A stretch of DNA of 16,911 nt from JAZDJP01 sp043803805 (GTDB taxonomy: Bacteria > Planctomycetota > JAZDJP01): assembly GCA_043803805.1 (NCBI GenBank), contig JAZDJP010000035.1, positions 1 to 16,911 of the forward strand, written 5' to 3'. The notes beneath the pieces were generated by a model. That model had not been told where the DNA came from and ran no database searches. It worked only from the letters and a program-made list of their open reading frames with translations. Shown piece by piece: positions 8,015 to 15,021 of the stretch. How positions within the stretch are numbered: position 1 is the stretch's first letter; every line of letters starts with the position of its first letter. Position numbers and translations under genes: made by a program.

Positions 8015-8344
8015 TCAATTCCACCTGTAGCTCTCGGCCAGTGTCCGTAATTTCCGCTCCACGGGTTTCGGCGCTTCCGCCGGCGGGCGCCTCACGAGAT
8101 GCGCCGGTGGCGGATCATAGGGGACGCCGAGGCGATCCAAGAGGTCCTTCACTTCGCACTGCCCCGTGAACGCGTACCGGATGAGGTTGACCGCCGTGCC
8201 GAGGAGAATCGCGTATCCCCACGGCGTGACGAAAAACCCGACGCCCCAGCCGAGGAGAACCGAGCCGCCGATCATGAGACGACTCAGCCGCTCATGGGAC
8301 ATGCCGCGGTCCGACCTCAACCACCTTGTTATGCGCAGGTTCAT
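8015..8344 (-). CDS. Small DUF2892 / YgaP-like inner-membrane protein
   Basis: This 109-residue protein has two adjacent hydrophobic helices (about residues 25-58: IGGSVLLGWGVGFF and WGYAILLGTAVNLI). The sequence FTGQCEVKDLLDRLGV follows, matching the 'FTG-CP--K-L-KLG' ending of DUF2892 proteins, and then a basic, Pro-rich tail. ATG 8344 has GGAGG 9 nt upstream. The longer reading from 8407 would start upstream of the sigma-54 promoter's transcription start and is rejected. It is the first gene of the module A operon, just before the FeeM-like synthase. It may anchor or accompany that enzyme at the membrane, but no function is established. Confidence 0.75.
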   Translation of the reverse strand: MNLRITRWLRSDRGMSHERLSRLMIGGSVLLGWGVGFFVTPWGYAILLGTAVNLIRYAFTGQCEVKDLLDRLGVPYDPPPAHLVRRPPAEAPKPVERKLRTLAESYRWN

Positions 8345-8380
8345 GGATTCATCCCTCCCGTTTGGAACATTCGATAGAAC

Positions 8381-8396
8381 AGCGAAAAGCATGCCA
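8381..8396 (-). promoter_or_regulatory. Sigma-54 (-24/-12) promoter of the module A operon
   Basis: On the minus strand the sequence is TGGCATGCTTTTCGCT. It has GG and GC exactly 12 bases apart and fits the consensus TGGCACG-N4-TTGCW with two mismatches. Predicted transcription starts near 8370, leaving a leader of about 25 nt that holds the GGAGG of the DUF2892-like gene. The same arrangement occurs upstream of module B, and the divergent gene next door encodes a sigma-54 activator. Confidence 0.8.
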
Positions 8397-8420
8397 ATCC
8401 GACTCATTGAAAAAACATTG

Positions 8421-8437
8421 CAATTTCAAGGAAATTG
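8421..8437. promoter_or_regulatory. Palindrome upstream of the module A sigma-54 promoter, candidate activator site
   Basis: CAATTTC-AAG-GAAATTG is a perfect inverted repeat with 7-bp arms. Its core TCAAGGAAAT (8426-8435) recurs upstream of module B at exactly the same distance from the sigma-54 element. It may be the binding site for R2, although enhancer sites usually lie farther upstream, or for an autoregulatory factor. Confidence 0.45.
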
Positions 8438-8467
8438 TTGAAAACAACTTTCTCGCATATACAATAT

Positions 8468-8486
8468 TTTGAAGTAGTGCTTCAAA
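8468..8486. promoter_or_regulatory. Palindrome just upstream of regulator R2 start
   Basis: TTTGAAG-TAGTG-CTTCAAA has perfect 7-bp arms and ends 10 bp before the R2 ATG. It could be an operator controlling R2 itself. The corresponding place before R3 has a different repeat, so the two regulators may be controlled differently. Confidence 0.4.
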
Positions 8487-8496
8487 TTATGTGGCC

Positions 8497-10758
8497 ATGA
8501 CACCACAAACATCCTCCATCGCGAGAGCCGTCCTCGACGCGGATTACGCGAAGGTTCGCGCTGCCGCCGACGCCGTTCCGGAAGACTCTCCGCTCGCTCC
8601 AGCCTATCAAGCCCTCCGGAAAGCCGCGGACGCGATCGAAAATATCATCCCCCCCAATCAAGCGTTTTCCGCCCTCCGGGATGTCATCCATCGGCCTCCG
8701 GAAGACACGGAACTGTTTTTCCTGCTCCTCGGCATGGGCATACAGATCTCCACCCATCTCGGCCTCGGGGCAGAGGGACGACGATTCTCGCTCCTGATGA
8801 AAGAACTCTTGAACGAACTTCGGCACCCCGAATTCAAGGCCTTCTGGCTGAACGAATGCCACCGCATCCATCACTCGTTGTATCCGGGTGATCGCGCTGC
8901 CTCCTGGGATACCCTGAACGAAGCCCTCTCCCTTGAAATTTCCCGCGACACCGGACTTGGGATTCGCCTCAAATTCAACCGTGTACTTTTCTCTCTCTTT
9001 GAAATGAACCTTGCCACGACAGAAAACGATCTCTCGGAGTTGGAACCTCTGATTCCCCGACACCCGCAAATCATTGCCCGGTTTCAATACTTAAAAGCCC
9101 TATGGCATCAGCGCATCGGAAACAACAACGAGGCGCTCCGCATTCTTACAAATGCCCCACCCGACGAGCTTTATGCAGCGGGCGCTCTCAACCTTCGCTT
9201 GTGGCTCCTCAGCGAAACCGAACAGTGGGAGGAATTCGACCGGGAACTTGCGACTCTCAAAAAGTCCCCCGTTCCTTTTTTCAAACCGGCCAATGATTCC
9301 TACTTTCAGGCGTGGAAGGAATATAAGCAAGGCCATCCTGAAAAAGCCCGGGAACTGGTGCGTGAAACCATTTCCCTCACCCAGGGACAAGATGTCTTCC
9401 AGCCGAATCTTCTTCTCAACGAGTGCATCGAATTACTCGTCATGGTGGAACTTTCCCTTCGACATTCCAAAACCGCCCGACGTCTCCTCGACATGCTTGA
9501 TCCTGACATGTCCATCGTCCGAGTTGCGACTCTCCGGATGCGTCTTTTTCTCCTTGAGGGAAACGAAACGCAAGCCGCGGTTTTCCTTAAACGCATCCTC
9601 GATATCGGCAAGCATGGGCCGAAATTTCTCGTGCGTGGCCTCCGGAATGCCCCTGAAGTAGCCGCCCACCAAATCGAGAACCTCAGGATACTCGCCTCCG
9701 GAATGGCTTCGCTCCCGGCGCCGGCGGACGCCGCCTCTTCCGAACCCGGTCCTCTTCCGGCCCTCATCGGAGAAAGCCCCGCCATCCGCCGGGTCAAGAC
9801 GCTCATCCTGAAATACGCGCCGCTAAAAACCACCGTTCTCATTACCGGAGAAACCGGGACGGGAAAGGACATCGTGGCTCGCCTCATCCACGAATCCGGC
9901 CGGCAACCGGAACTTCCTTTCATCCCCGTCAATTGCGCTTCCATCGCGGACACGCTCATTGAAGCGGAACTCTTCGGTTACGTGAAAGGCGCTTTCACCG
10001 GAGCAACCACGGATCACGAAGGACTTTTCGTCACGGCGGGCGAGGGAACGCTTTTTCTCGATGATATCGACGCCATGTCGCCGCAACTCCAGGCGGCGCT
10101 GCTCCGGGTTCTTGAGAACGGGGAAGTCCGCCCCGTCGGCAGTACCCAGCCGCAAAAAACGCACGCCCGAATCATCGCGGCTACAAACAGGCCCCTGGAA
10201 GAACTGATCCGGGAAGGAACTTTCCGCGAGGATTTATTTTACCGACTCGCCCGGATGGAAATCCGGATTCCGCCGCTCCGGGAACGGCCGGAGGACATCG
10301 CCGTTCTCGCCCGGCACTTTCTCAAGATGATTTATACCCCGACATCCGAAGGAGACCCTGCGGCAGAGGAAGTCCCGGCTCTCGGGGAAAACCTGCTTCA
10401 ATCCCTGAAAAAACGCCCCTGGCCCGGAAACGTACGCGAGTTGAAAAACGAGATCGAGCGCATCGCGATTCTGGCCGGGGATCGGAGCGCGCTTGACGAG
10501 AATCTTCTCCCGGGGAAAGCCGAACCGCCGGCCGGTTCCTTCAGGGGAACCTTCCAGCCGCGCACGCAGAAACGGCGGGAACGCCTGCGGGCGCTGTTTG
10601 CCGAACACCCTCATCTCACATTTCAAGAAACGATGAATGCCCTTCGTTGCAGTCCCGCCACGGCGGTCACGGATCTCAGGGCTCTCGAGGCCGGTGGATT
10701 CATCCGCCGGGTCGAACGCACCAGCGGCAAAAGAACCCTTTACTACACGCGGGTTTGA
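8497..10758 (+). CDS. Sigma-54-dependent transcriptional activator R2: TPR-like sensor, AAA+ domain, winged helix
   Basis: This 753-residue bacterial enhancer-binding protein opens sigma-54 promoters by ATP hydrolysis. Residues 1 to about 395 form an all-helical, TPR-like region with no receiver, GAF or PAS domain. The AAA+ domain (about 420-650) has Walker A GETGTGKD (from 451), the sigma-54-contacting GAFTGA loop (from 498), Walker B LFLDD (522-523, DD rather than the common DE), FREDLFYRL and WPGNVREL. The C-terminus (about 692-753) looks like a winged helix (DLRALEAGGFIRRV) rather than the usual Fis-type helix-turn-helix. ATG 8497 is preferred over GTG 8491, because the aligned R3 region has GTT there. 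No Shine-Dalgarno is visible. It is divergent from the module A operon, its likely target. Confidence 0.92.
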   Translation: MTPQTSSIARAVLDADYAKVRAAADAVPEDSPLAPAYQALRKAADAIENIIPPNQAFSALRDVIHRPPEDTELFFLLLGMGIQISTHLGLGAEGRRFSLLMKELLNELRHPEFKAFWLNECHRIHHSLYPGDRAASWDTLNEALSLEISRDTGLGIRLKFNRVLFSLFEMNLATTENDLSELEPLIPRHPQIIARFQYLKALWHQRIGNNNEALRILTNAPPDELYAAGALNLRLWLLSETEQWEEFDRELATLKKSPVPFFKPANDSYFQAWKEYKQGHPEKARELVRETISLTQGQDVFQPNLLLNECIELLVMVELSLRHSKTARRLLDMLDPDMSIVRVATLRMRLFLLEGNETQAAVFLKRILDIGKHGPKFLVRGLRNAPEVAAHQIENLRILASGMASLPAPADAASSEPGPLPALIGESPAIRRVKTLILKYAPLKTTVLITGETGTGKDIVARLIHESGRQPELPFIPVNCASIADTLIEAELFGYVKGAFTGATTDHEGLFVTAGEGTLFLDDIDAMSPQLQAALLRVLENGEVRPVGSTQPQKTHARIIAATNRPLEELIREGTFREDLFYRLARMEIRIPPLRERPEDIAVLARHFLKMIYTPTSEGDPAAEEVPALGENLLQSLKKRPWPGNVRELKNEIERIAILAGDRSALDENLLPGKAEPPAGSFRGTFQPRTQKRRERLRALFAEHPHLTFQETMNALRCSPATAVTDLRALEAGGFIRRVERTSGKRTLYYTRV

Positions 10759-10764
10759 TGCGTG

Positions 10765-12720
10765 TTACACCGCCATCCGCACGTTCTTCAAGGTCGTCGG
10801 GAAAAACCTGCCTGGCCGATATCCCTGCCGCCAGGGCACCGGGACGTTGGGTGTGTCCAGCCGCATGAACACCGCCGGGGCGTTTGAAAGGCCCTTCGTC
10901 CCGTCGTTTGTCGCCACGGTAGTCATGTTGAAAAGCCGCTGGTAGATGCGTTCGTGACGCGGATTGAACGTGTAGACCGACACCTCCACGCCCGCGTCCC
11001 AGATGAGATGCCCGCATGTCCGGAACAGCGCCATCACAACCTCTTTCTCGCACCGGAACCGGCTTCGCGTGGCGATCCGCCACAATCCGGCCATCCGCTT
11101 CCCCTCCTTCCGGATGCGGTCGCAGACCTCCCGAAAATCCCCGTCCACATGCAATCCCGCCGGACCATCCAGCGTGAACGATACCGTTCCGACAATCTCT
11201 CCCTGGACAATCGCCACGAGCACCGTGGTCTCCGGAATGCCATCCAGACGCGGATAATGCACGAGCCGGCCGTCGGCTTGAGGCCGGCAGTAGCCGCGTT
11301 CCAGAAAGGCGTCGTGGGTGATGCGGTACACCTCGTCCAACTCGTCCTTATTTTTGATCGGCCGCACCACCAGATCGGGGGATTCGAGCATCGAAACATC
11401 CCGTTCCACGCTCTCGCTCACCGCCCGAAGCGCCTGCGAGATGCGCGACACCTGCGGAAGGGTTGCCACATCTGCCCGGTCTTCAACGCCAATGTCCGTT
11501 CGCATGATGCTGTCTCCTTGTGGGAATAACTCATTCACAAACCGCCGAAATTCCTCCCTCGCCGGACGAATGGCGATTTCCTGCTGTAATTTACCCGCCG
11601 CTTGCCGATAACTTTCTTCCGTCAGCACCGCACGGATCGCCGTCTCCAATCGCTTCTCGGTGGCCCCCGACGGCCGCACCAAAATTCCGGCTCCCGCCCG
11701 CTGGATGGCCTCCATGTGATAGAATTGATCCGCGTTCGACGGCAATCCCACCACCGGCACGCCTTCCCCCAGCGCCTGATAACCCGTCGCCGCGCCGCCG
11801 TTGAAGATGCACAAGGCGGATTCCTTCAGAATCGCGGCTCCCGGCAGGTAATCCGCCGCAAAAACGTTGTCCGGCAAATCCGTTGTTTCCATCCGGCCCG
11901 CCGTCGCCAACGCCACGGATACTCGATTCCGTCCCAACACCGCAAGAAGCGTCCTCATGACCTTCATATCACCGGATGACCCCATCGTCACGTAGACGAT
12001 CGGCCGCTCTCTCATAATTCTCCCCCACCACACGGGCAACGGCACATCCGGATTCCACGTCACAGGACCAAGATACCGGTGATTTTTCGGAAGGTTCGCC
12101 GTCGGCGCCAGCGCCGGGATATCCAGATAGAGCGACCAATTCCCGCCCGTGTACATCTGGCGCAAATCCTTCACCGGAACCAAACCGTATTTTTGACGAA
12201 CACGGTTGTAAGCCCGCGCGTGATACCGGAATATCCATGGCAGTACCGGTCTCATGCACAACCCGGTCAGTTTTTCTCCCAGGGTCCCCACCGCCGGCAA
12301 TTCCGGCAGGGGAAATCTCTGCGTTGCGCAGGGGCTCCAGTGCGCGTTGCAAAGATTCGCGTAAGGAATGCCCATAACCTCCGTCGAAATTCCCAGAGAA
12401 ACGCGGAAATCGCCAACCACAAGATCCGGCTCCAATTCGGAAAGCAAATCCATCTCGGCCGTCACGTAATCGTTGAGCGTGCCTCGATCGTACAACGGCG
12501 CCCCGACCGAAAGCCGGCGCGCGAATTCCTCCGCGGGCATCGTCGGCAACGAATGAAAATCAAAACCGGCGGATTCCACCAAATTCCGATAGCGCTCGTC
12601 ACAGGCGAAGTGTATCTCGAACCTCCACGGATCCAGCGCCTTGGCCAATTCCAAAGGCCTCACCACGTGCGCAAGCGTCGTCGCTTCGCCCACAAAGAGA
12701 ATCCTTTTTCGGGGGATCAT
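10765..12720 (-). CDS. Glycosyltransferase fused to a FeeM-like N-acyl amino acid synthase
   Basis: This 651-residue two-domain protein has an N-terminal GT-B glycosyltransferase of the GT1/MurG-like type (about 1-395). It carries an N-terminal THV-RPLELAKAL motif and the nucleotide-sugar segment NGGAATGYQALGEGVPVVG...DQF, where the usual HGG is NGG. Residues from about 406 are a FeeM-like acyl transferase domain with FTFNPRHERIYQRLFNM and NAPAVFMR, closely matching the module A enzyme. ATG 12720 overlaps the epimerase stop (ATGA), with GGAGG 5 nt upstream, so translation is probably coupled. An in-frame ATG at 11505 has AAGGAG 8 nt upstream and coincides with the start of the stand-alone homologue, so a separate 246-residue acyl transferase may also be made. 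Predicted role: glycosylation and N-acylation of one product. Confidence 0.85.
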   Translation of the reverse strand: MIPRKRILFVGEATTLAHVVRPLELAKALDPWRFEIHFACDERYRNLVESAGFDFHSLPTMPAEEFARRLSVGAPLYDRGTLNDYVTAEMDLLSELEPDLVVGDFRVSLGISTEVMGIPYANLCNAHWSPCATQRFPLPELPAVGTLGEKLTGLCMRPVLPWIFRYHARAYNRVRQKYGLVPVKDLRQMYTGGNWSLYLDIPALAPTANLPKNHRYLGPVTWNPDVPLPVWWGRIMRERPIVYVTMGSSGDMKVMRTLLAVLGRNRVSVALATAGRMETTDLPDNVFAADYLPGAAILKESALCIFNGGAATGYQALGEGVPVVGLPSNADQFYHMEAIQRAGAGILVRPSGATEKRLETAIRAVLTEESYRQAAGKLQQEIAIRPAREEFRRFVNELFPQGDSIMRTDIGVEDRADVATLPQVSRISQALRAVSESVERDVSMLESPDLVVRPIKNKDELDEVYRITHDAFLERGYCRPQADGRLVHYPRLDGIPETTVLVAIVQGEIVGTVSFTLDGPAGLHVDGDFREVCDRIRKEGKRMAGLWRIATRSRFRCEKEVVMALFRTCGHLIWDAGVEVSVYTFNPRHERIYQRLFNMTTVATNDGTKGLSNAPAVFMRLDTPNVPVPWRQGYRPGRFFPTTLKNVRMAV

Positions 12721-13859
12721 GAAACCCTCCTCATCGCCCGGCCGAAAAGGCCATGACGATCCAGTTCGTCCACTGTCTTCTGATACAGGTCCACGGATTC
12801 CTCGGTTCCCGCCCACGACGCGAATTCCGCCATCCCCTGTTTGAGAGAAACCTTCGGTTCATATTCCAGAAGGTTTCGCGCCCGGGAGATATCCGCATGG
12901 CAGGAACGAATGTCTCCCACACGGAATTCACCCGTGCTTATGAGCAAGGCCTTTTGATTACCGGCTTCCGCCAGCGCCTCGGCCACATCCTGTATCGTGC
13001 TCTCAATTCCGGAACCAATATTGAGAATTGTTCCCGGCGGCACTTCCGCGGAGAGCGCCAGCGCGTTCGCCCGCGCCACGTCCGACACGTGAACAAAATC
13101 CCGCCCCGGAAGCCCCTCTTCGTAAAGCGCGATGGGCTGATGGGCTTTCATCCGGCTGTAAAATATCGATACCACGCCCGTATAGGGGTTTTTCAACGAC
13201 TGCCGCGAACCGTAGACGTTGAAATACCGCAGGATGGTCCCGGGAAGCCCGAACGTCTCCGCCGCGTATCGGACGTATTCCTCCTGCTGTTTCTTGGTCC
13301 AGGCATAAACCGAAATCGGCGAAAGCGGACGATCCTCCGGAGTCGGAACCGAACGCACCTCCGCTTGGCATACCGGGCAGAGAGCCCCGAATCTTCCCGC
13401 TTCGAGATCCAGCCTTCGGCGCGGCGCGGGATGAACCAGTCCGTGCGCCGGGCATGCGCCGCTTCCTTCTCCGTAAACGGCACGCGAGGAGGCCAGCACG
13501 AACCGCTTCAGCTTCTGCCGGCGTTTGATGATTGCCTCGATAAGCGTCGCGGTGCCCGTGCCGTTGACGTCGACGTAGCTCTTCATGTCATACATGCTCT
13601 GGCCCACGCCGGTAAGCGCCGCGAAGTGATAGACCGCATCGACGCCGTCAAGCGCGATATTCAGATCCGCGGGGTTTCGGACGTCGCCGCGTATCTTCTC
13701 GACTGCCGGATGGAGATAGGCCGGAAACTCCCCGGTTCCGCCGTGAATCTGAGGATCCAGGCAATCCAGAATCCGCACCCGGTGACCTTCCGCGAGAAGC
13801 CGGTCCGCCGTGTGCGATCCGATGAATCCCGCGCCGCCGGTGATGAGAATTGTCGCCAT
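12717..13859 (-). CDS. NAD-dependent sugar epimerase/dehydratase with Cys/His insertion
   Basis: This 380-residue extended short-chain dehydrogenase probably acts on a nucleotide sugar and supplies the donor for the next gene's glycosyltransferase. It has the NAD-binding ITGGAGFIG (about 5-13), catalytic Ser124/Ser125 (ASSRAVYGEG) and YAWTK (Tyr185/Lys189). Between them lies an insertion with CPAH (Cys136, His139) and CPVC (Cys161, Cys164), which could bind zinc. This insertion is known in the dTDP-L-rhamnose 4-epimerase (WbiB-like) group, so a rhamnose/talose-type epimerase is a reasonable guess, but the substrate is unproven. ATG 13859 has AGGGG 8 nt upstream; the in-frame GTG at 13865 is too close to that site. 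Its stop overlaps the next start by ATGA. Confidence 0.85.
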   Translation of the reverse strand: MATILITGGAGFIGSHTADRLLAEGHRVRILDCLDPQIHGGTGEFPAYLHPAVEKIRGDVRNPADLNIALDGVDAVYHFAALTGVGQSMYDMKSYVDVNGTGTATLIEAIIKRRQKLKRFVLASSRAVYGEGSGACPAHGLVHPAPRRRLDLEAGRFGALCPVCQAEVRSVPTPEDRPLSPISVYAWTKKQQEEYVRYAAETFGLPGTILRYFNVYGSRQSLKNPYTGVVSIFYSRMKAHQPIALYEEGLPGRDFVHVSDVARANALALSAEVPPGTILNIGSGIESTIQDVAEALAEAGNQKALLISTGEFRVGDIRSCHADISRARNLLEYEPKVSLKQGMAEFASWAGTEESVDLYQKTVDELDRHGLFGRAMRRVS

Positions 13860-13912
13860 GATCACAACCCCTTAAAGTTCCAACGTGACGCGGCACCATA
13901 GCCATGTCTTCC

Positions 13913-13993
13913 GCTCATGGTGAGCCCGTCGAACCATGAGCAGGATGTTCCTATGAACTTCGCTGCTCATCCTTCGACAAGCTCAGGATGAGC
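13913..13993. repeat. Paired REP/BIME-like palindromes in inverted orientation
   Basis: Two stem-loops, each with 9-bp arms and an 11-base loop, lie 23 bp apart. The first (13913-13941) has arms GCTCATGGT/ACCATGAGC and loop GAGCCCGTCGA. The second (13965-13993) has arms GCTCATCCT/AGGATGAGC and loop TCGACAAGCTC. The second loop is the reverse complement of the first with two changes, and the arm differences are compensated, so these are inverted copies of one element. It is the widespread 'CTCAGGATGAGC ... TTCGACAAGCTC' repeat. The second copy lies within the 3' end of the upstream coding sequence. Confidence 0.85.
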
Positions 13994-14874
13994 GGTTTAT
14001 CCATTCGTGAAATGCTGTAATGAACCTCGGCCGTTTCAAAAACGCTCTCCCGTTCCGCCACCCGATTTTCCTCCGGCAGACAAGAGGCCATTTCCGTCAT
14101 CGCGTGTTCCAAAATGCTTACAATCCGATGGAAGAACCTCGCGGCCTGGGCGCCCGCCATGACGCGCCGGTCGAAGTTCATCGTCAGCGTGAAGGTGGGC
14201 CGTATCTCGAGAGCACCGTCCACCACCACCGGCCGCGGCTTGACCAATCCGAACGAAAAACCCAGCGGCCACGGCCACATGGCCTGCACGTCGTCCACTC
14301 CGTACTTGGCCGGGGAACTGATGGCGAACGCCCCGCCGCGGTATTTGACCCACAGTCCGGGAAATAACAGGGGCAAGCGCACGATGATGCGGCTCATCCA
14401 GCACGGCAGTTTCCCAACCACGGTCTTGAATTCCCGCCATTGCTTGTTTGTGGTTTCGTCGCACGTCGCGAGGTCCCGCAACCATCGGTTGATTTCGGAA
14501 AGCGAGGCCCTATCGGCATTCCGGAACACATCGCAGAAAGCCACCATCGGAGCCCCGGGAATGTCCCGCTCGCAGAGAACGGTCGCGTCGATACCGGCGA
14601 AACTCTGCAAACGGCGGATTCCGAAAGGGAGCCGCCACACACGGCGGTTGGCGTACGGGTGCTCGCGCAACGCCATGGCAATGGCCTTCATCAGAATGGC
14701 GGTGTAGGACGGCTTGGGAGAACCACGGGAGATTCCCGCGCGCAAACGTTCGACGTCACTTAAATCGACCTGGGAATTGAACGTCACCGTGTTGCCGGGA
14801 CGGTTTTCGTATTCCACCAGCGCGCAGACGGTGCTGAGAAACTTGTTCTTCGGTTCGATGGTGTAGCCGGCCAT
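13951..14874 (-). CDS. E2-like (2-oxoacid dehydrogenase acyltransferase fold) acyltransferase, catalytic His absent
   Basis: This 307-residue protein resembles the CAT-like catalytic domain of E2 acyltransferases, without lipoyl or peripheral-binding domains. Typical stretches are SYTAILMKAIAMALREHPYAN near the start and PTFTLTMNFDRRVMAGAQAARFF near the end. The E2 active site HxxxDG is here RRVMAG (236-241), so both His and Asp are replaced, and ordinary E2 chemistry is unlikely. It may use another residue or bind an acyl substrate. ATG 14874 has GGAGG 6 nt upstream. The upstream ATG at 14919 lies inside the sigma-54 promoter and is excluded. The last residues (LILSLSKDEQRSS) are encoded by a REP-like repeat. 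It is the first gene of the module B operon. Confidence 0.75.
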   Translation of the reverse strand: MAGYTIEPKNKFLSTVCALVEYENRPGNTVTFNSQVDLSDVERLRAGISRGSPKPSYTAILMKAIAMALREHPYANRRVWRLPFGIRRLQSFAGIDATVLCERDIPGAPMVAFCDVFRNADRASLSEINRWLRDLATCDETTNKQWREFKTVVGKLPCWMSRIIVRLPLLFPGLWVKYRGGAFAISSPAKYGVDDVQAMWPWPLGFSFGLVKPRPVVVDGALEIRPTFTLTMNFDRRVMAGAQAARFFHRIVSILEHAMTEMASCLPEENRVAERESVFETAEVHYSISRMDKPLILSLSKDEQRSS

Positions 14875-14907
14875 GACGTGCCTCCCGTTTTCTATTGGAT
14901 GACGGAG

Positions 14908-14923
14908 CGCAAATGGCATGCCG
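14908..14923 (-). promoter_or_regulatory. Sigma-54 (-24/-12) promoter of the module B operon
   Basis: On the minus strand the sequence is CGGCATGCCATTTGCG, with GG and TTGC in the right register (12-base offset). It matches the module A promoter: both are preceded by GTCGGAT and share GGCATGC. Predicted start of transcription is near 14897, with a leader of about 23 nt carrying GGAGG. It would drive the E2-like, epimerase and glycosyltransferase-FeeM genes as one operon. Confidence 0.8.
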
Positions 14924-14952
14924 ATCCGACAGCGTCAAAAAACCTTCATATC

Positions 14953-14962
14953 TCAAGGAAAT
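14953..14962. promoter_or_regulatory. Conserved upstream motif TCAAGGAAAT of module B
   Basis: This decamer is identical to the core of the module A palindrome and begins 30 bp from the outer edge of its sigma-54 element in both cases. The flanks here are not palindromic. Conservation in a diverged spacer suggests a binding site shared by the two paralogous systems. Confidence 0.45.
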
Positions 14963-14994
14963 CACGGCTCGCCTCACTGGAATCCTTGAAATAA

Positions 14995-15010
14995 GTAGTA
15001 CCAGTAGTAC
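14995..15010. repeat. Direct repeat GTAGTAC-CA-GTAGTAC before regulator R3
   Basis: Two exact 7-bp copies, nine bases apart start to start, end 11 bp before the R3 ATG. It occupies the same place as the 19-bp palindrome before R2 and could be a site for regulator autocontrol or part of its promoter. Confidence 0.35.
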
Positions 15011-15021
15011 TATATGTTGCC

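Noticed and set aside
12753..13901. A 382-codon plus-strand open frame
   Set aside because: It is the mirror of the epimerase gene, whose NAD-binding and YxxxK motifs are on the minus strand.
14875..14919. Longer start for the E2-like protein at 14919
   Set aside because: This ATG is inside the -24/-12 promoter, upstream of the predicted transcription start, and the ATG at 14874 has a good GGAGG.
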